A stretch of DNA of 64,000 nt from Anaerosalibacter massiliensis (GTDB lineage Bacteria; Bacillota; Clostridia; Tissierellales; Sporanaerobacteraceae). Where the stretch lies: positions 248,001 through 312,000 of the forward strand of contig CCEZ01000043.1 in the NCBI GenBank assembly GCA_000751555.1. Reading direction: 5' to 3'. The stretch's first letter is position 1; each line of letters starts with the position of its first letter. The position numbers and the translations under genes were made by a program. The notes beneath the pieces are model-generated. The model saw nothing but the letters and a program-made list of their open reading frames with translations. It was not told the DNA's origin and did no database searches. Below, piece by piece: positions 53,978 through 62,936 of the stretch.

Positions 53978-55354
53978 GTGAAATATGGTTTTGAAGAAAA
54001 AATATTTGTGGAAGTGAGTAGAAATGGCTTAGAAGGATATTTAACATTAATTTCTGACGATAAAGATTTAAATTTTGATTTTAATAATACTATATCTATT
54101 ATTAAAGAAAAAATAAAATTAGGACTAAAAAGTGACATAATAAAAGATATGATAGATAATAAAATATACAAGGAGAGAGTTTGTATTGCAGAAGGAGTTT
54201 ATCCAATAAACGAAAAAGATGGTTATGTTAAATATTATTTTGATAAAAATAAAAAACTGATGCCTAAAATAAATGAAGATGGCACTGTAGACTACAGAGA
54301 GCTGGATTTAGTTAATAATGTTAGTGAAGGAGATATATTAGCTAAAATAATATTACCTTCTGGAGGAAAAGAAGGATTAAAGGTTACAGGAGAAAAAATT
54401 CCTTATAGACAAGGGAAAACTCCATTTTTTAAATGTGGAAAAAATGTTAAGACAGCTGGAAAAGGACTTTATTTAGTTTCAACTCATGATGGTCAAGTAA
54501 AGCTAGTAGATAATAAATTAAATGTTTTAGAAGTTTTAGAGGTTTCTTCTGTTGACAATTCTACTGGAAATATAGATTTTAATGGTTCAATAATAGTTAA
54601 AGGCAATGTAATAAATGGATTTAAAGTAAAGGCTGATGGAGATATTGAAATTTTAGGTGTAGTTGAAGGTGCTGATATAGAGTGTACTGGTGATATTTCA
54701 GTTAGACAAGGTATACAGGGATGCAATAGTGGTGAAATATCTAGTATGGGAAATATAGTAACAAAGTTTATAGAAAATTCTAATATATTTTGTAAGAGAA
54801 ATTTAGTGGCAGAGGCAATAATGCATAGTGAAGTAATTTGTAATAATTCAGTAGATATAATTGGGAAAAGAGGTCTATTAGTAGGAGGAATATGCAGAGC
54901 AAGAAAAGAAATAAGGGCTAAAACAGTAGGTTCTAGGATGGCAACTTCAACTATTCTAGAAGTAGGGGTTGAGCCAGAATATAAAATTAAAAGTAATAAT
55001 TTAGCAGAAGAGATTTCCACAACTAAGTCTAATATAAGTAAAGTTGAGAAATCTTTATTTACATTAGAAAAACTAGTTAATTCTAATAAAATAAATGAAG
55101 AAAAAAAGCAGCTATATAAGAAATTGGAAAACACTAGAAGGGTCTTAGAAATGAAACTAAATAAAATAAATAAAGAATATACTGCTGTAAAATCTATGAT
55201 GAAAGATATATCTGAAGGATGTATAAAAGTTGAAGGAACTGTATATCCGGGAGTTAAGATTGTAATAGGGGATAGTACAATGTTTGTTAGGGAAGAATTA
55301 AAGAATTGTACATTTTATAAGGAGGAAGGTGAAATAAAAATCGCTCCTTATTAA
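53978..55354 (+). CDS. FapA family (DUF342) polysaccharide-assembly-like protein
   Basis: A 458-residue protein, GTG start after GGAGGGGGA. The N-terminal third is a mixed alpha/beta region with the YRELDLVNNVSEGDILAKII stretch and KVTGEKI. The middle (about 195-330) is a beta-helix-like repeat (DNSTGNIDFNGSIIVKGNVI, DGDIEILGVVEGADIECTGD and so on) of the DUF342/FapA type. The C terminus is a coiled coil plus a small beta region. Its biochemical role is unknown, but the gene is commonly found behind sigD in clostridial flagellar operons. Confidence 0.85.
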   Translation: MKYGFEEKIFVEVSRNGLEGYLTLISDDKDLNFDFNNTISIIKEKIKLGLKSDIIKDMIDNKIYKERVCIAEGVYPINEKDGYVKYYFDKNKKLMPKINEDGTVDYRELDLVNNVSEGDILAKIILPSGGKEGLKVTGEKIPYRQGKTPFFKCGKNVKTAGKGLYLVSTHDGQVKLVDNKLNVLEVLEVSSVDNSTGNIDFNGSIIVKGNVINGFKVKADGDIEILGVVEGADIECTGDISVRQGIQGCNSGEISSMGNIVTKFIENSNIFCKRNLVAEAIMHSEVICNNSVDIIGKRGLLVGGICRARKEIRAKTVGSRMATSTILEVGVEPEYKIKSNNLAEEISTTKSNISKVEKSLFTLEKLVNSNKINEEKKQLYKKLENTRRVLEMKLNKINKEYTAVKSMMKDISEGCIKVEGTVYPGVKIVIGDSTMFVREELKNCTFYKEEGEIKIAPY

Positions 55355-55370
55355 GGGGATGGTGGAAAAA

Positions 55371-55667
55371 ATGACAATTAGACCTGTAGATTATACTACT
55401 TTAGTGTCAAAGACTCAAGAGCTATCTCAAGTTAAACAAATAGAAAATAAAAGAAATGAAATTCAAATGCAACAAGACTTTGTTTATAAACAAGATAAGA
55501 TTAAAAAGGATCTAAATAGGGTTAGAGATTCAGAAAAAAGCAGAATGTTAAATATAAATGATAAGGAGAAAAAGAAAAAACACAATGATTCGAGAAAAGA
55601 GAAGAAAAAGAATAAAAAAGATAAGAAAAAATCTTATATAGGAAATGAAATAGATATTAAAATATGA
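55371..55667 (+). CDS. Small Lys/Glu-rich fla-operon protein, function unknown
   Basis: A 98-residue protein. The start MTIRPVDYTTLVSKTQELSQVKQIENK is followed by a Gln-rich helix and a very basic tail (runs such as KEKKKKH, KEKKKNKKDKKKS). Similar short, Lys-rich proteins beginning MxIRPVD occur after sigD in other clostridia, as I recall, so the family looks real. I chose ATG 55371 because GGTGG is 5 nt upstream; ATG 55359 is also in frame. No function is known. Confidence 0.6.
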   Translation: MTIRPVDYTTLVSKTQELSQVKQIENKRNEIQMQQDFVYKQDKIKKDLNRVRDSEKSRMLNINDKEKKKKHNDSRKEKKKNKKDKKKSYIGNEIDIKI

Positions 55668-55679
55668 TAAGGAGTTATT

Positions 55680-56105
55680 ATGATATATATAGTTTTATTA
55701 TTTATAGGAATAATACTAGTTATAATTTCTTTTATATATATTTTAAAAATAGAAAAAGAAAAAGACGAAAAGTATAATTATATTGAAGAAATGTATTTAG
55801 AGATTAAAAAATATAATAATAAGTCCATGGAGATAATGGAAGAATTTGAGGAATTAGTGGATTTATCTATATCTAATATAGAAAATACATTAGAAGATAA
55901 AAATAAAGAAAAGCAATCTATATCAAATAAAAAAAATAATTTATTTGAAAGCAAAAATTATTTAACAGAAAAGAGTCAAATAGATAAAATATTAGAATTA
56001 AAAAAAATAGGATTAACCAATGAAGAAATAGCAAAAAAGCTAAATAAAGGAATAAGGGAAATCGATATAATTCTAAAGGTTAATACAAATAATACAAAAA
56101 TATAA
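55680..56105 (+). CDS. DUF6115-like membrane protein in the SwrB position
   Basis: A 141-residue protein with one N-terminal transmembrane helix (about 2-24), a Glu/Lys-rich coiled coil (about 25-95), and a C-terminal helix-turn-helix-like segment (LELKKIGLTNEEIAKKLNKG, then IREIDIILKV). It sits between sigD's accessory genes and rpsB, exactly where B. subtilis has swrB/ylxL, a single-pass membrane protein that stimulates flagellar export. Equivalence is inferred from position and architecture. Last gene of the fla/che operon. Confidence 0.65.
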   Translation: MIYIVLLFIGIILVIISFIYILKIEKEKDEKYNYIEEMYLEIKKYNNKSMEIMEEFEELVDLSISNIENTLEDKNKEKQSISNKKNNLFESKNYLTEKSQIDKILELKKIGLTNEEIAKKLNKGIREIDIILKVNTNNTKI

Positions 56106-56123
56106 TAAGACAATAAATATATG

Positions 56124-56152
56124 TTGAATAATTAAAAACTCTATGTTATACT
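56124..56152 (+). promoter_or_regulatory. Sigma-A promoter of rpsB-tsf (extended -10)
   Basis: TTGAAT (56124-56129), 17-nt spacer, TATACT (56147-56152) preceded by TGT. It starts a leader of about 95 nt before rpsB. Confidence 0.65.
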
Positions 56153-56245
56153 ACTAGAGTGATTACACACATTCTCTGATTTTTAAAGCAGTGCCGAATA
56201 AGGTCCTTTAAAGAAATGAAGGGAATGGAGGAATAAAACTAGGAG
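56153..56245 (+). promoter_or_regulatory. rpsB 5' leader with paired segment, possible autoregulatory RNA
   Basis: TTTAAAG (56182-56188) pairs with CTTTAAA (56206-56212), closing a loop that contains CAGTGCC and AAGGTCC; the purine-rich AGGAGGTGA ribosome-binding site follows. Many ribosomal operons have autoregulatory leaders, but I cannot assign this one to a known class. Confidence 0.3.
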
Positions 56246-56255
56246 GTGAAATTAT

Positions 56256-56963
56256 ATGTCAGTTGTTACTATGAAAGGTCTTTTAGAAGCTGGTGTTCAT
56301 TTTGGACATCAAACTAGAAGATGGAATCCTAAAATGGCAGAATATATATTCACAGAAAGAAATGGAATATATATTATTGATCTACAAAAAACAGTTAGTA
56401 AAGTAGAAGAAGCTTATGAATTTATTAAAGAAGTATCTGAAGATGGTGGAAAAATACTATTTGTAGGAACAAAGAAACAAGCTCAAGAAGCTATTGAAGC
56501 TGAAGCTAAAAGATGTGGTATGTATTATGTAAATCAAAGATGGTTAGGTGGAATGTTGACTAACTATAAAACCATAAAAAAGAGAATTGATAGGCTTAGC
56601 GAGTTAAAAGAAATGGAAGAAGAAGGTATTTTTGAAGTGCTGCCTAAAAAAGAAGTAATGCAACTTAAACATGAAGCTGAAAGATTAGAAAAATTCCTAG
56701 GCGGAATTCAAGACATGGGTGGTCTTCCAGATGTATTATTTGTTGTAGATCCAAGAAAGGAAAGAATTGCAGTAAATGAAGCAAAGATTTTAGGTATACC
56801 TGTTGTGGCAATAGTTGATACTAACTGTGATCCTGATGAAATAGATTATGTGATTCCAGGAAATGATGATGCTATCAGAGCTGTAAAATTGCTTACAGGA
56901 ACTATGGCAGATGCAGTAATTGAAGGTAGACAAGGAGAACAAATAGAAGAAACTGAAGAGTAA
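56256..56963 (+). CDS. rpsB: 30S ribosomal protein S2
   Basis: A 235-residue ribosomal protein: [74 protein letters not shown] and [20 protein letters not shown] are all diagnostic. It stands at the boundary where the motility operon ends and rpsB-tsf-pyrH-frr begins, as in B. subtilis. Confidence 0.98.
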   Translation: MSVVTMKGLLEAGVHFGHQTRRWNPKMAEYIFTERNGIYIIDLQKTVSKVEEAYEFIKEVSEDGGKILFVGTKKQAQEAIEAEAKRCGMYYVNQRWLGGMLTNYKTIKKRIDRLSELKEMEEEGIFEVLPKKEVMQLKHEAERLEKFLGGIQDMGGLPDVLFVVDPRKERIAVNEAKILGIPVVAIVDTNCDPDEIDYVIPGNDDAIRAVKLLTGTMADAVIEGRQGEQIEETEE

Positions 56964-56972
56964 ATACTAAAT

Positions 56973-57019
56973 GGTAAGGGTCATATAAGGGAGTTTTCCC
57001 TTACTACTCTTACCTTTTT
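56973..57019 (+). terminator. Terminator/attenuator between rpsB and tsf
   Basis: A two-part hairpin: GGTAAG (56973-56978) with CTTACC (57009-57014), and an inner TAAGGG (56986-56991) with CCCTTA (56998-57003), followed by TTTTT. It would reduce transcription into tsf relative to rpsB. Confidence 0.75.
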
Positions 57020-57044
57020 AATTAATAAGATGAGGAGGTATAAT

Positions 57045-57692
57045 ATGGCTGTATCAGCGGCATTAGTAAAAGAATTAAGAGAGAGAACAGGTGTAGGCAT
57101 GATGGACTGCAAAAAAGCCTTAGAAGAAACTGGTGGAGATATAGATAAATCAATAGAACTATTAAGAGAAAAAGGTCTATCAAAAGCTGCTAAAAAAGCT
57201 AGTAGAATAGCTGCAGAAGGTCTAGTTGATTCATATATACACAATGGTAGAATTGGAGTTTTAATAGAAGTGAATACAGAAACAGATTTTGTAGCCAAAA
57301 ATAAAGATTTCCAAGATTTTGTTCATGATATGGCAATGCAAGTTGCAGCAGCAAATCCAAAATATATTTCAAAAGAAGATGTACCAGAAGAAGAAGTTCA
57401 AAAAGAAAGAGAAATACTAATTCATCAAGTTGTAAATGAAGGCAAGCCAGAACATGTTGCAGAAAAAATAGTAGAAGGAAGACTTGGTAAATTTTATGAA
57501 AGAATTTGTTTATTAGAGCAAGCTTTTATTAAAGATCCAAATGTTAAGGTTAAGGATCTTCTAAATGAAAAAATAACAACTATTGGAGAAAATATTAAAA
57601 TAAGAAGATTTGCAAGATTTGAAGTTGGAGAGGGTTTAGAAAAAAGAGAAGAAGATTTTGCTGAAGAAGTTGCAAAACAAATGAATAATTAA
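57045..57692 (+). CDS. tsf: Translation elongation factor Ts
   Basis: Nucleotide-exchange factor for EF-Tu. The 215-residue protein (short Firmicute form) has [35 protein letters not shown]-like [40 protein letters not shown] and a C-terminal domain. I chose ATG 57045 behind GAGGAGG; the ATG 57030 frame overlaps it. Confidence 0.97.
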   Translation: MAVSAALVKELRERTGVGMMDCKKALEETGGDIDKSIELLREKGLSKAAKKASRIAAEGLVDSYIHNGRIGVLIEVNTETDFVAKNKDFQDFVHDMAMQVAAANPKYISKEDVPEEEVQKEREILIHQVVNEGKPEHVAEKIVEGRLGKFYERICLLEQAFIKDPNVKVKDLLNEKITTIGENIKIRRFARFEVGEGLEKREEDFAEEVAKQMNN

Positions 57693-57729
57693 TTTAAATG
57701 GAGAACATTATAGTGTTCTCCATTTAAAT
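57692..57729 (+). repeat. 16-bp inverted repeat after tsf
   Basis: ATTTAAATGGAGAACA (57692-57707) is the exact complement of 57714-57729 around a 6-nt loop. It overlaps the last base of the tsf stop. There is no U-tract after it, so it is a weak terminator at most, or an mRNA stability hairpin. Confidence 0.7.
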
Positions 57730-57794
57730 AAAATCGATATATGAGAAGGAAAAGTGATTTAAATGTAGAAATATATAGAATAGGGAGTGTTACC

Positions 57795-58511
57795 ATGACT
57801 AAAGCAAAATATAAAAGGATAGTTTTAAAATTAAGTGGAGAAGCATTATCAGGAGAAAAGGGCTTTGGTATCGATGAAAACACAATTACAAGGATTTCTA
57901 ATGAGATTAAAAAATTAAATGACATAGGTGTAGAGGTTGCTATAGTAGTAGGAGGAGGCAATTTCTGGAGAGGAAGAAGTAGTAAAGGAATGGACCGAAC
58001 TACGTCTGATTATATGGGTATGTTAGGTACTGTTATAAATGCATTGGCATTGCAAGATGCATTAGAAGAGATAGGAGTTATAACAAGAGTTCAAACTGCT
58101 ATAGAGATGAGACAGATTGCAGAACCTTATATTAGAAGAAGAGCTATAAGACATTTGGAAAAGGGCAGGGTAGTTATATTTGCGGCCGGTTCAGGAAACC
58201 CATATTTTACAACTGATACTGCAGCAGCTTTAAGAGCAGCAGAAATCGAAGCTAATGTAATGTTACTTGCAAAAAAAGGTGTTGATGGAGTATATGATTC
58301 TGATCCTAAATTGAATATATCTGCTAAAAAATTTGATAATTTAAAATACATAGATGTATTAAACCTAGGACTAGGAGTAATGGACTCTACGGCTACATCT
58401 CTATGTATGGATAATAAAATTCCTCTAATTGTATTTGGTATTGATAGCCCAGATAACATTATAGATGTTGTTTTAGGTAAAAAAATTGGTACAGTGATAA
58501 AGGAGGATTAA
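57795..58511 (+). CDS. pyrH: UMP kinase
   Basis: Phosphorylates UMP to UDP; hexameric amino-acid-kinase family, unlike eukaryotic UMP kinase. The 238-residue protein has [31 protein letters not shown], the [20 protein letters not shown] stretch and [15 protein letters not shown] chose ATG 57795 with TAGGGAGTG upstream; a longer frame from 57741 is open but has no clear site. Confidence 0.97.
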   Translation: MTKAKYKRIVLKLSGEALSGEKGFGIDENTITRISNEIKKLNDIGVEVAIVVGGGNFWRGRSSKGMDRTTSDYMGMLGTVINALALQDALEEIGVITRVQTAIEMRQIAEPYIRRRAIRHLEKGRVVIFAAGSGNPYFTTDTAAALRAAEIEANVMLLAKKGVDGVYDSDPKLNISAKKFDNLKYIDVLNLGLGVMDSTATSLCMDNKIPLIVFGIDSPDNIIDVVLGKKIGTVIKED

Positions 58512-58515
58512 ATAT

Positions 58516-59073
58516 ATGTATTTGGATGTTCATAAAGAAGCTGAAGACAAAATGAAAAAGACTGTTAATGTATACAAAGATGAATTATTAGGTATTAGAG
58601 CTGGAAGGGCAAATCCTGCATTATTGGATAAAATAAATGTGGATTATTATGGGGTGTTAACTCCATTAAATCAACTAGCAAGTATTTCAACTCCTGAACC
58701 AAGGCTTTTAGTTATACAACCTTGGGATGCTAATACTATTCCTCAAATTGAAAAATCAATATTGACCTCTGATTTAGGATTAAACCCTTCCAATGATGGA
58801 AAATTAATTAGACTCCCTATTCCACAATTAACAGAAGAAAGAAGGAAAGATTTAGTAAAGCTTGTAGGTAAAAATGCAGAAGAAGCAAAAATTGCTATCA
58901 GAAATACTAGAAGAGAATTAAATGATAAATTAAAGAAGATGGAAAAAAATAAAGATATAAGTGAAGATGAAAAAAAACAAGCAGAAAATGAAGCTCAAAA
59001 TATTACTGATAAATATATAGAGGAAATAGATAAATTGACTGAAAAAAAAGAGCAAGAGTTAATGGAAGTCTAA
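58516..59073 (+). CDS. frr: Ribosome recycling factor
   Basis: Splits post-termination ribosomes with EF-G. The 185-residue protein has the family [40 protein letters not shown] and the long three-helix bundle ending in [15 protein letters not shown] upstream, 4 nt after pyrH. Confidence 0.97.
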   Translation: MYLDVHKEAEDKMKKTVNVYKDELLGIRAGRANPALLDKINVDYYGVLTPLNQLASISTPEPRLLVIQPWDANTIPQIEKSILTSDLGLNPSNDGKLIRLPIPQLTEERRKDLVKLVGKNAEEAKIAIRNTRRELNDKLKKMEKNKDISEDEKKQAENEAQNITDKYIEEIDKLTEKKEQELMEV

Positions 59074-59092
59074 TAAAGTATTTAAAAGTTCA

Positions 59093-59124
59093 CAAACCCC
59101 CCTTCCATATTGGAGGGGGGTTTG
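59093..59124 (+). repeat. GC-rich hairpin between frr and uppS
   Basis: CAAACCCCCC (59093-59102) pairs with GGGGGGTTTG (59115-59124), with a further CC/GG inside. It is unusually GC-rich for this DNA and has no U-tract after it; partial termination or mRNA processing are both possible. Confidence 0.65.
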
Positions 59125-59154
59125 CAAGTCTAGAAGCTTTCGGAGGTAATAAAT

Positions 59155-59904
59155 ATGAAAAATAGACAAAGAATAATTAAAGATTTGAAAGAACAAATTG
59201 ATGAAAATAATTTACCTAAACATATAGCTATTATTATGGACGGAAATGGAAGATGGGCGAAAAAAAGATTTTTGCCAAGAACAGCTGGGCATAAGGAAGG
59301 CATGGAAAGAGTTAAAGAGATTGTTGAAGTGTCTGCAAGATTAGGAATAAAACATCTATCTCTATATGCTTTTTCTACTGAAAATTGGAAAAGACCAGAA
59401 CAAGAAATAGATGGGCTTATGAAATTATTAGTTCAGTATTTAAGATCAGAAATTGAAAGATTGCATAAAAATAATATAAAAATTAAGGCTCTGGGGGATA
59501 TATCTAAATTACCATCTTTACAAAGAAAAGAAGTGGAAGATGCCATGGAAAAAACTAAGAACAATAGTAGGATGATTTTAAACATTGGATTAAACTATGG
59601 TGGAAGAGATGAAATAATTGTAGCTACAAAAAATATTTTAAAAGATATAAAAATGGGTAAAATGAATATAGAAGATTTAGATGCTAATACTTTTGAAAAA
59701 TATCTTTATACTAAAAAACAACCAGACCCAGATTTATTAATAAGACCTAGTGGAGAATTAAGAATAAGTAATTTTTTATTATATCAAATAGCATATACAG
59801 AGTTTTGGTTTTCTAATATTTATTGGCCTGATTTTAGAGAGGAACATTTCTATCAAGCTATCATAGATTATCAAAAAAGAGATAGAAGATATGGAGGAAT
59901 TTAA
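59155..59904 (+). CDS. uppS: Undecaprenyl diphosphate synthase (isoprenyl transferase)
   Basis: Makes the C55 lipid carrier for cell-wall synthesis. The 249-residue protein has HIAIIMDGNGRWAKKR with the catalytic Asp29, GHKEGMERVKEIVE, LSLYAFSTENWKRP, LNIGLNYGGRDEI and the PDPDLLIRPSGELRISNFLL signature. CGGAGG upstream. Confidence 0.97.
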   Translation: MKNRQRIIKDLKEQIDENNLPKHIAIIMDGNGRWAKKRFLPRTAGHKEGMERVKEIVEVSARLGIKHLSLYAFSTENWKRPEQEIDGLMKLLVQYLRSEIERLHKNNIKIKALGDISKLPSLQRKEVEDAMEKTKNNSRMILNIGLNYGGRDEIIVATKNILKDIKMGKMNIEDLDANTFEKYLYTKKQPDPDLLIRPSGELRISNFLLYQIAYTEFWFSNIYWPDFREEHFYQAIIDYQKRDRRYGGI

Positions 59905-60684
59905 GTGAAAGAGTTAATCATTAGAAGCATAAGTGGGCTAATTGGAATCATATTATTAGTATTAATAGCATCAAAAGGTGGTCTAATACTAAATATTGGT
60001 ATTATGCTTGTATCTTTTGTTGGAGTATATGAGTTTTACAATGCTACAAATATGAAAGGATTCAATCCTATAAAAACTCTAGGCTATATTTTTTCTATTG
60101 GTCTATTTATAAATAATATTAAATCCCAGTGGTTAAGCTTAAATTTCCTTATTTTTATTATCTTAATAGCAATATTAATTTTGTTAATATTGAAAAAAAA
60201 TTTTAGTATACAAGACGTAGGAATAACATTATTAGGACTTTTATATATTCCTTTTTTAATATTTCACATAACTTATTTGGATAAGAGCATATATATATGG
60301 TTTATATTCATTATCGCTTGGGGAACTGATACATTTGCATATATAGCAGGAAATTTATTTGGAAAGAAAAAGCTTTGTCCTAATTTAAGTCCTAATAAAA
60401 CAGTTGAAGGTTCTATAGGTGGAATCATAGGTAGTGTCTTATTGATTGTAATTTTTTCAAAATATTTTAATTTAGCTTCTTTACGGGGAAATATATTATT
60501 GTCAATTATAGCATCTATTATGGCACAAATTGGTGATTTAACAGCTTCAAAGATAAAAAGGATTACTGGCATTAAAGATTTTGGATATATAATACCAGGT
60601 CATGGAGGTGTATTAGATAGATTTGATAGTATACTTTTTACAGCTCCAGTAGTATATTATTTTGTAAAGTATTTTATATTTTAA
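59905..60684 (+). CDS. cdsA: Phosphatidate cytidylyltransferase
   Basis: Makes CDP-diacylglycerol for phospholipid synthesis. A 259-residue membrane protein with about seven hydrophobic segments and the C-terminal signature SKIKRITGIKDFGYIIPGHG, then GVLDRFDS. GTG start directly after the uppS stop. dxr, which often follows cdsA in Clostridia, is not here; rseP follows within 23 nt. Confidence 0.96.
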   Translation: MKELIIRSISGLIGIILLVLIASKGGLILNIGIMLVSFVGVYEFYNATNMKGFNPIKTLGYIFSIGLFINNIKSQWLSLNFLIFIILIAILILLILKKNFSIQDVGITLLGLLYIPFLIFHITYLDKSIYIWFIFIIAWGTDTFAYIAGNLFGKKKLCPNLSPNKTVEGSIGGIIGSVLLIVIFSKYFNLASLRGNILLSIIASIMAQIGDLTASKIKRITGIKDFGYIIPGHGGVLDRFDSILFTAPVVYYFVKYFIF

Positions 60685-60706
60685 AAAAGGATAGGTGGTG
60701 TATCAA

Positions 60707-61714
60707 TTGATTACAGCATTAGCGGCAGTATTTGTATTCATGATGGTAATAATGTTTCATGAGTTTGGACATTTTATTACAGCAAAAATGGTAGGGATAA
60801 AAGTACATGAATTTGCTATAGGTATGGGACCTAGAATATTTCATAAAACAAAAGGTGAAACAGAGTATTCTATAAGGGCCTTACCTATAGGCGGATATGT
60901 AAAAATGGAAGGTGAAGATGAATCTTCTGATGATCCAAATAGTTTTAATAAAAAGCCAATAGGTTCTAGAATTTTGGTGGTAGTTGCAGGAGCTATTATG
61001 AATTTCATTTTAGCTATAATTGTATTTGGGATTATTTCTTATGTAATGGGTATGCCTACTACTGTAATAGATGAAGTAATAGTAGATACACCAGCATATA
61101 AGGCAGGTTTAGAACCTGGGGATAAAATTATAAATGTAAATAATAAAGAAATAAATAGCTGGAATAATGTGATAAAAGAAATAAATAATGTGGAACCTAA
61201 AAAAGATATAGAAATTATTGTATTAAGAGGTTCGGAAAAAAAGAGCTTTACATTAAAACCAAAGTTTGATAAAGAAACTGGAAGATATCTCATCGGCATA
61301 ACTACCAAAACTAATAAGAGTTTTACTTCTGCAGTAAAAGGTGGAGTAGAAAAAACAGGTGAAATACTAGGTGCTATGTTTGAGTTCTTTAGAATGCTTG
61401 TTACTGGTGAAATTAAAAAGGGAAGTTTGTCTGGACCAGTAGGAGTTATTTATACTGTAGGTCAGGCAGCTAAGTATGGATTTATGAATATTCTATACAT
61501 AACTGGGCTTATAAGTGTAAATCTAGGTTTTTTCAACCTTTTACCAATTCCAGCTTTAGATGGAGGCAGAATATTATTTATGCTAATTGAGTTATTTAGA
61601 GGTGAGCCTCTGGATCCAGAAAAAGAAGGCTTTATACATTTTGTAGGATTTGTTTTACTTATAATATTAATGATTTATGTTACCTATTCTGATATAGTTA
61701 AATTTTTTGGATAG
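60707..61714 (+). CDS. rseP: Site-2 zinc protease RseP (RasP)
   Basis: Intramembrane metalloprotease that cleaves anti-sigma factors and signal peptides. The 335-residue protein has HEFGH at residues 18-22, the NxxPxPxLDGG motif (NLLPIPALDGG) near the C terminus, and a PDZ domain between (about 110-195). I chose TTG 60707, 8 nt after AGGTGG; GTG 60695 and 60698 lie within that site. Confidence 0.96.
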   Translation: MITALAAVFVFMMVIMFHEFGHFITAKMVGIKVHEFAIGMGPRIFHKTKGETEYSIRALPIGGYVKMEGEDESSDDPNSFNKKPIGSRILVVVAGAIMNFILAIIVFGIISYVMGMPTTVIDEVIVDTPAYKAGLEPGDKIINVNNKEINSWNNVIKEINNVEPKKDIEIIVLRGSEKKSFTLKPKFDKETGRYLIGITTKTNKSFTSAVKGGVEKTGEILGAMFEFFRMLVTGEIKKGSLSGPVGVIYTVGQAAKYGFMNILYITGLISVNLGFFNLLPIPALDGGRILFMLIELFRGEPLDPEKEGFIHFVGFVLLIILMIYVTYSDIVKFFG

Positions 61715-61745
61715 TTTTAATGTTAATTGTTAAGAGGGTGAGAAA

Positions 61746-62795
61746 ATGAATAGAAGAAAAACTAATATTTTAAAAGTTGGTAATGTCTATATTGGTGGAG
61801 ATAGTCAAATATCTATTCAGTCTATGACAAATACAGATACTAGAGACGTAGAATCTACAATTAATCAAATTATAGAACTTGAAAAGGCAAAATGTGATAT
61901 TGTAAGAATAGCTATTCCTGATATGGAAGCAGCAAAGGCAATCACCAAGATAAAAAAGAAAACCAATATTCCAATTATTGGAGATATACAGTTTGATTAT
62001 AGATTAGCTATAGAATCCGTTAAAAATGGTATTGATGGTTTAAGAATAAACCCAGGGAATATTGGTTCTAAGACTAGAGTAAAAGAAGTTGTAAAATCAT
62101 GTCAAGAAAAGAATATACCTATTAGAATTGGAGTTAACTCTGGTTCTATAAGCAAAAAAGCTTTAGAAAAATACGGCGGTGTTAATGAAGATTCTATAGT
62201 GTATAGTGCTTTAGAACATATACGAATTTTAGAAGATATGAATTATACAAATATAAAAATATCTTTAAAGGCTACTGATGTACCTTTGACAATTAAATCC
62301 TATTTAAAGATGGCTGAATATGTAGACTATCCATTTCACTTAGGTATTACAGAGGCTGGCCCTGTATGGAATGGAACTGTAAAATCTTCTGTAGGTATAG
62401 GAGCACTGTTGGCAATGGGAGTTGGAGATACTATAAGAGTATCATTAACAGGCAATCCAGTAGAAGAAGTTAGAGTAGGAAAAGAGATATTGAAGTCTTT
62501 AGATTTGCTGGAAGATGGAGTCCAGATAATATCTTGTCCTACTTGTGGAAGAACTCAAATAAATTTATTTAAATTAGTTAAAGAGGCACAAGATAAACTT
62601 GAAAATATAGATAAACCTATTAAGGTGGCTATTATGGGCTGCCCAGTAAATGGGCCTGGTGAAGCTAAGGAAGCAGATATTGGAATAGCTGGTGGTAAAG
62701 GTTATGGACTAATTTTCAAAAAAGGAAAAATAGTAAAAAAGGTTAGTGAAGAAAAATTGTTGGACGAGCTAATAAAAGAAATCAAAACTATTTAA
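61746..62795 (+). CDS. ispG: 4-hydroxy-3-methylbut-2-enyl diphosphate synthase (IspG/GcpE)
   Basis: An iron-sulphur enzyme of the MEP isoprenoid pathway that converts MEcPP to HMBPP. The 349-residue protein has QSMTNTDTRD, the VDGLRINPGNIGS-like DGLRINPGNIGSK, and the [4Fe-4S] cysteines C264 and C267 (in SCPTCGRTQ) and C299 (in MGCPVNGPGEAKEADIG). AAGAGGGTGAG upstream. Its presence implies that dxs and dxr lie elsewhere. Confidence 0.97.
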   Translation: MNRRKTNILKVGNVYIGGDSQISIQSMTNTDTRDVESTINQIIELEKAKCDIVRIAIPDMEAAKAITKIKKKTNIPIIGDIQFDYRLAIESVKNGIDGLRINPGNIGSKTRVKEVVKSCQEKNIPIRIGVNSGSISKKALEKYGGVNEDSIVYSALEHIRILEDMNYTNIKISLKATDVPLTIKSYLKMAEYVDYPFHLGITEAGPVWNGTVKSSVGIGALLAMGVGDTIRVSLTGNPVEEVRVGKEILKSLDLLEDGVQIISCPTCGRTQINLFKLVKEAQDKLENIDKPIKVAIMGCPVNGPGEAKEADIGIAGGKGYGLIFKKGKIVKKVSEEKLLDELIKEIKTI

Positions 62796-62936
62796 TTATC
62801 TAGTTATATAAATAAATTATAGTAACCAGGGAAATATATAATATTATGAAGATTTTAGATACAAATTAGATTAGCTTTCATCAATGAATATTGAAATCTT
62901 TCAAAAGTATTAATTAAGGGGGCTTCTTTTTAACAT

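Noticed and set aside
54493-55134. Long open frame (213 codons) on the minus strand within the DUF342 gene
   Set aside because: It is fully antisense to a well-supported gene, is hydrophobic because of the codon mirror, and has no recognisable domain.
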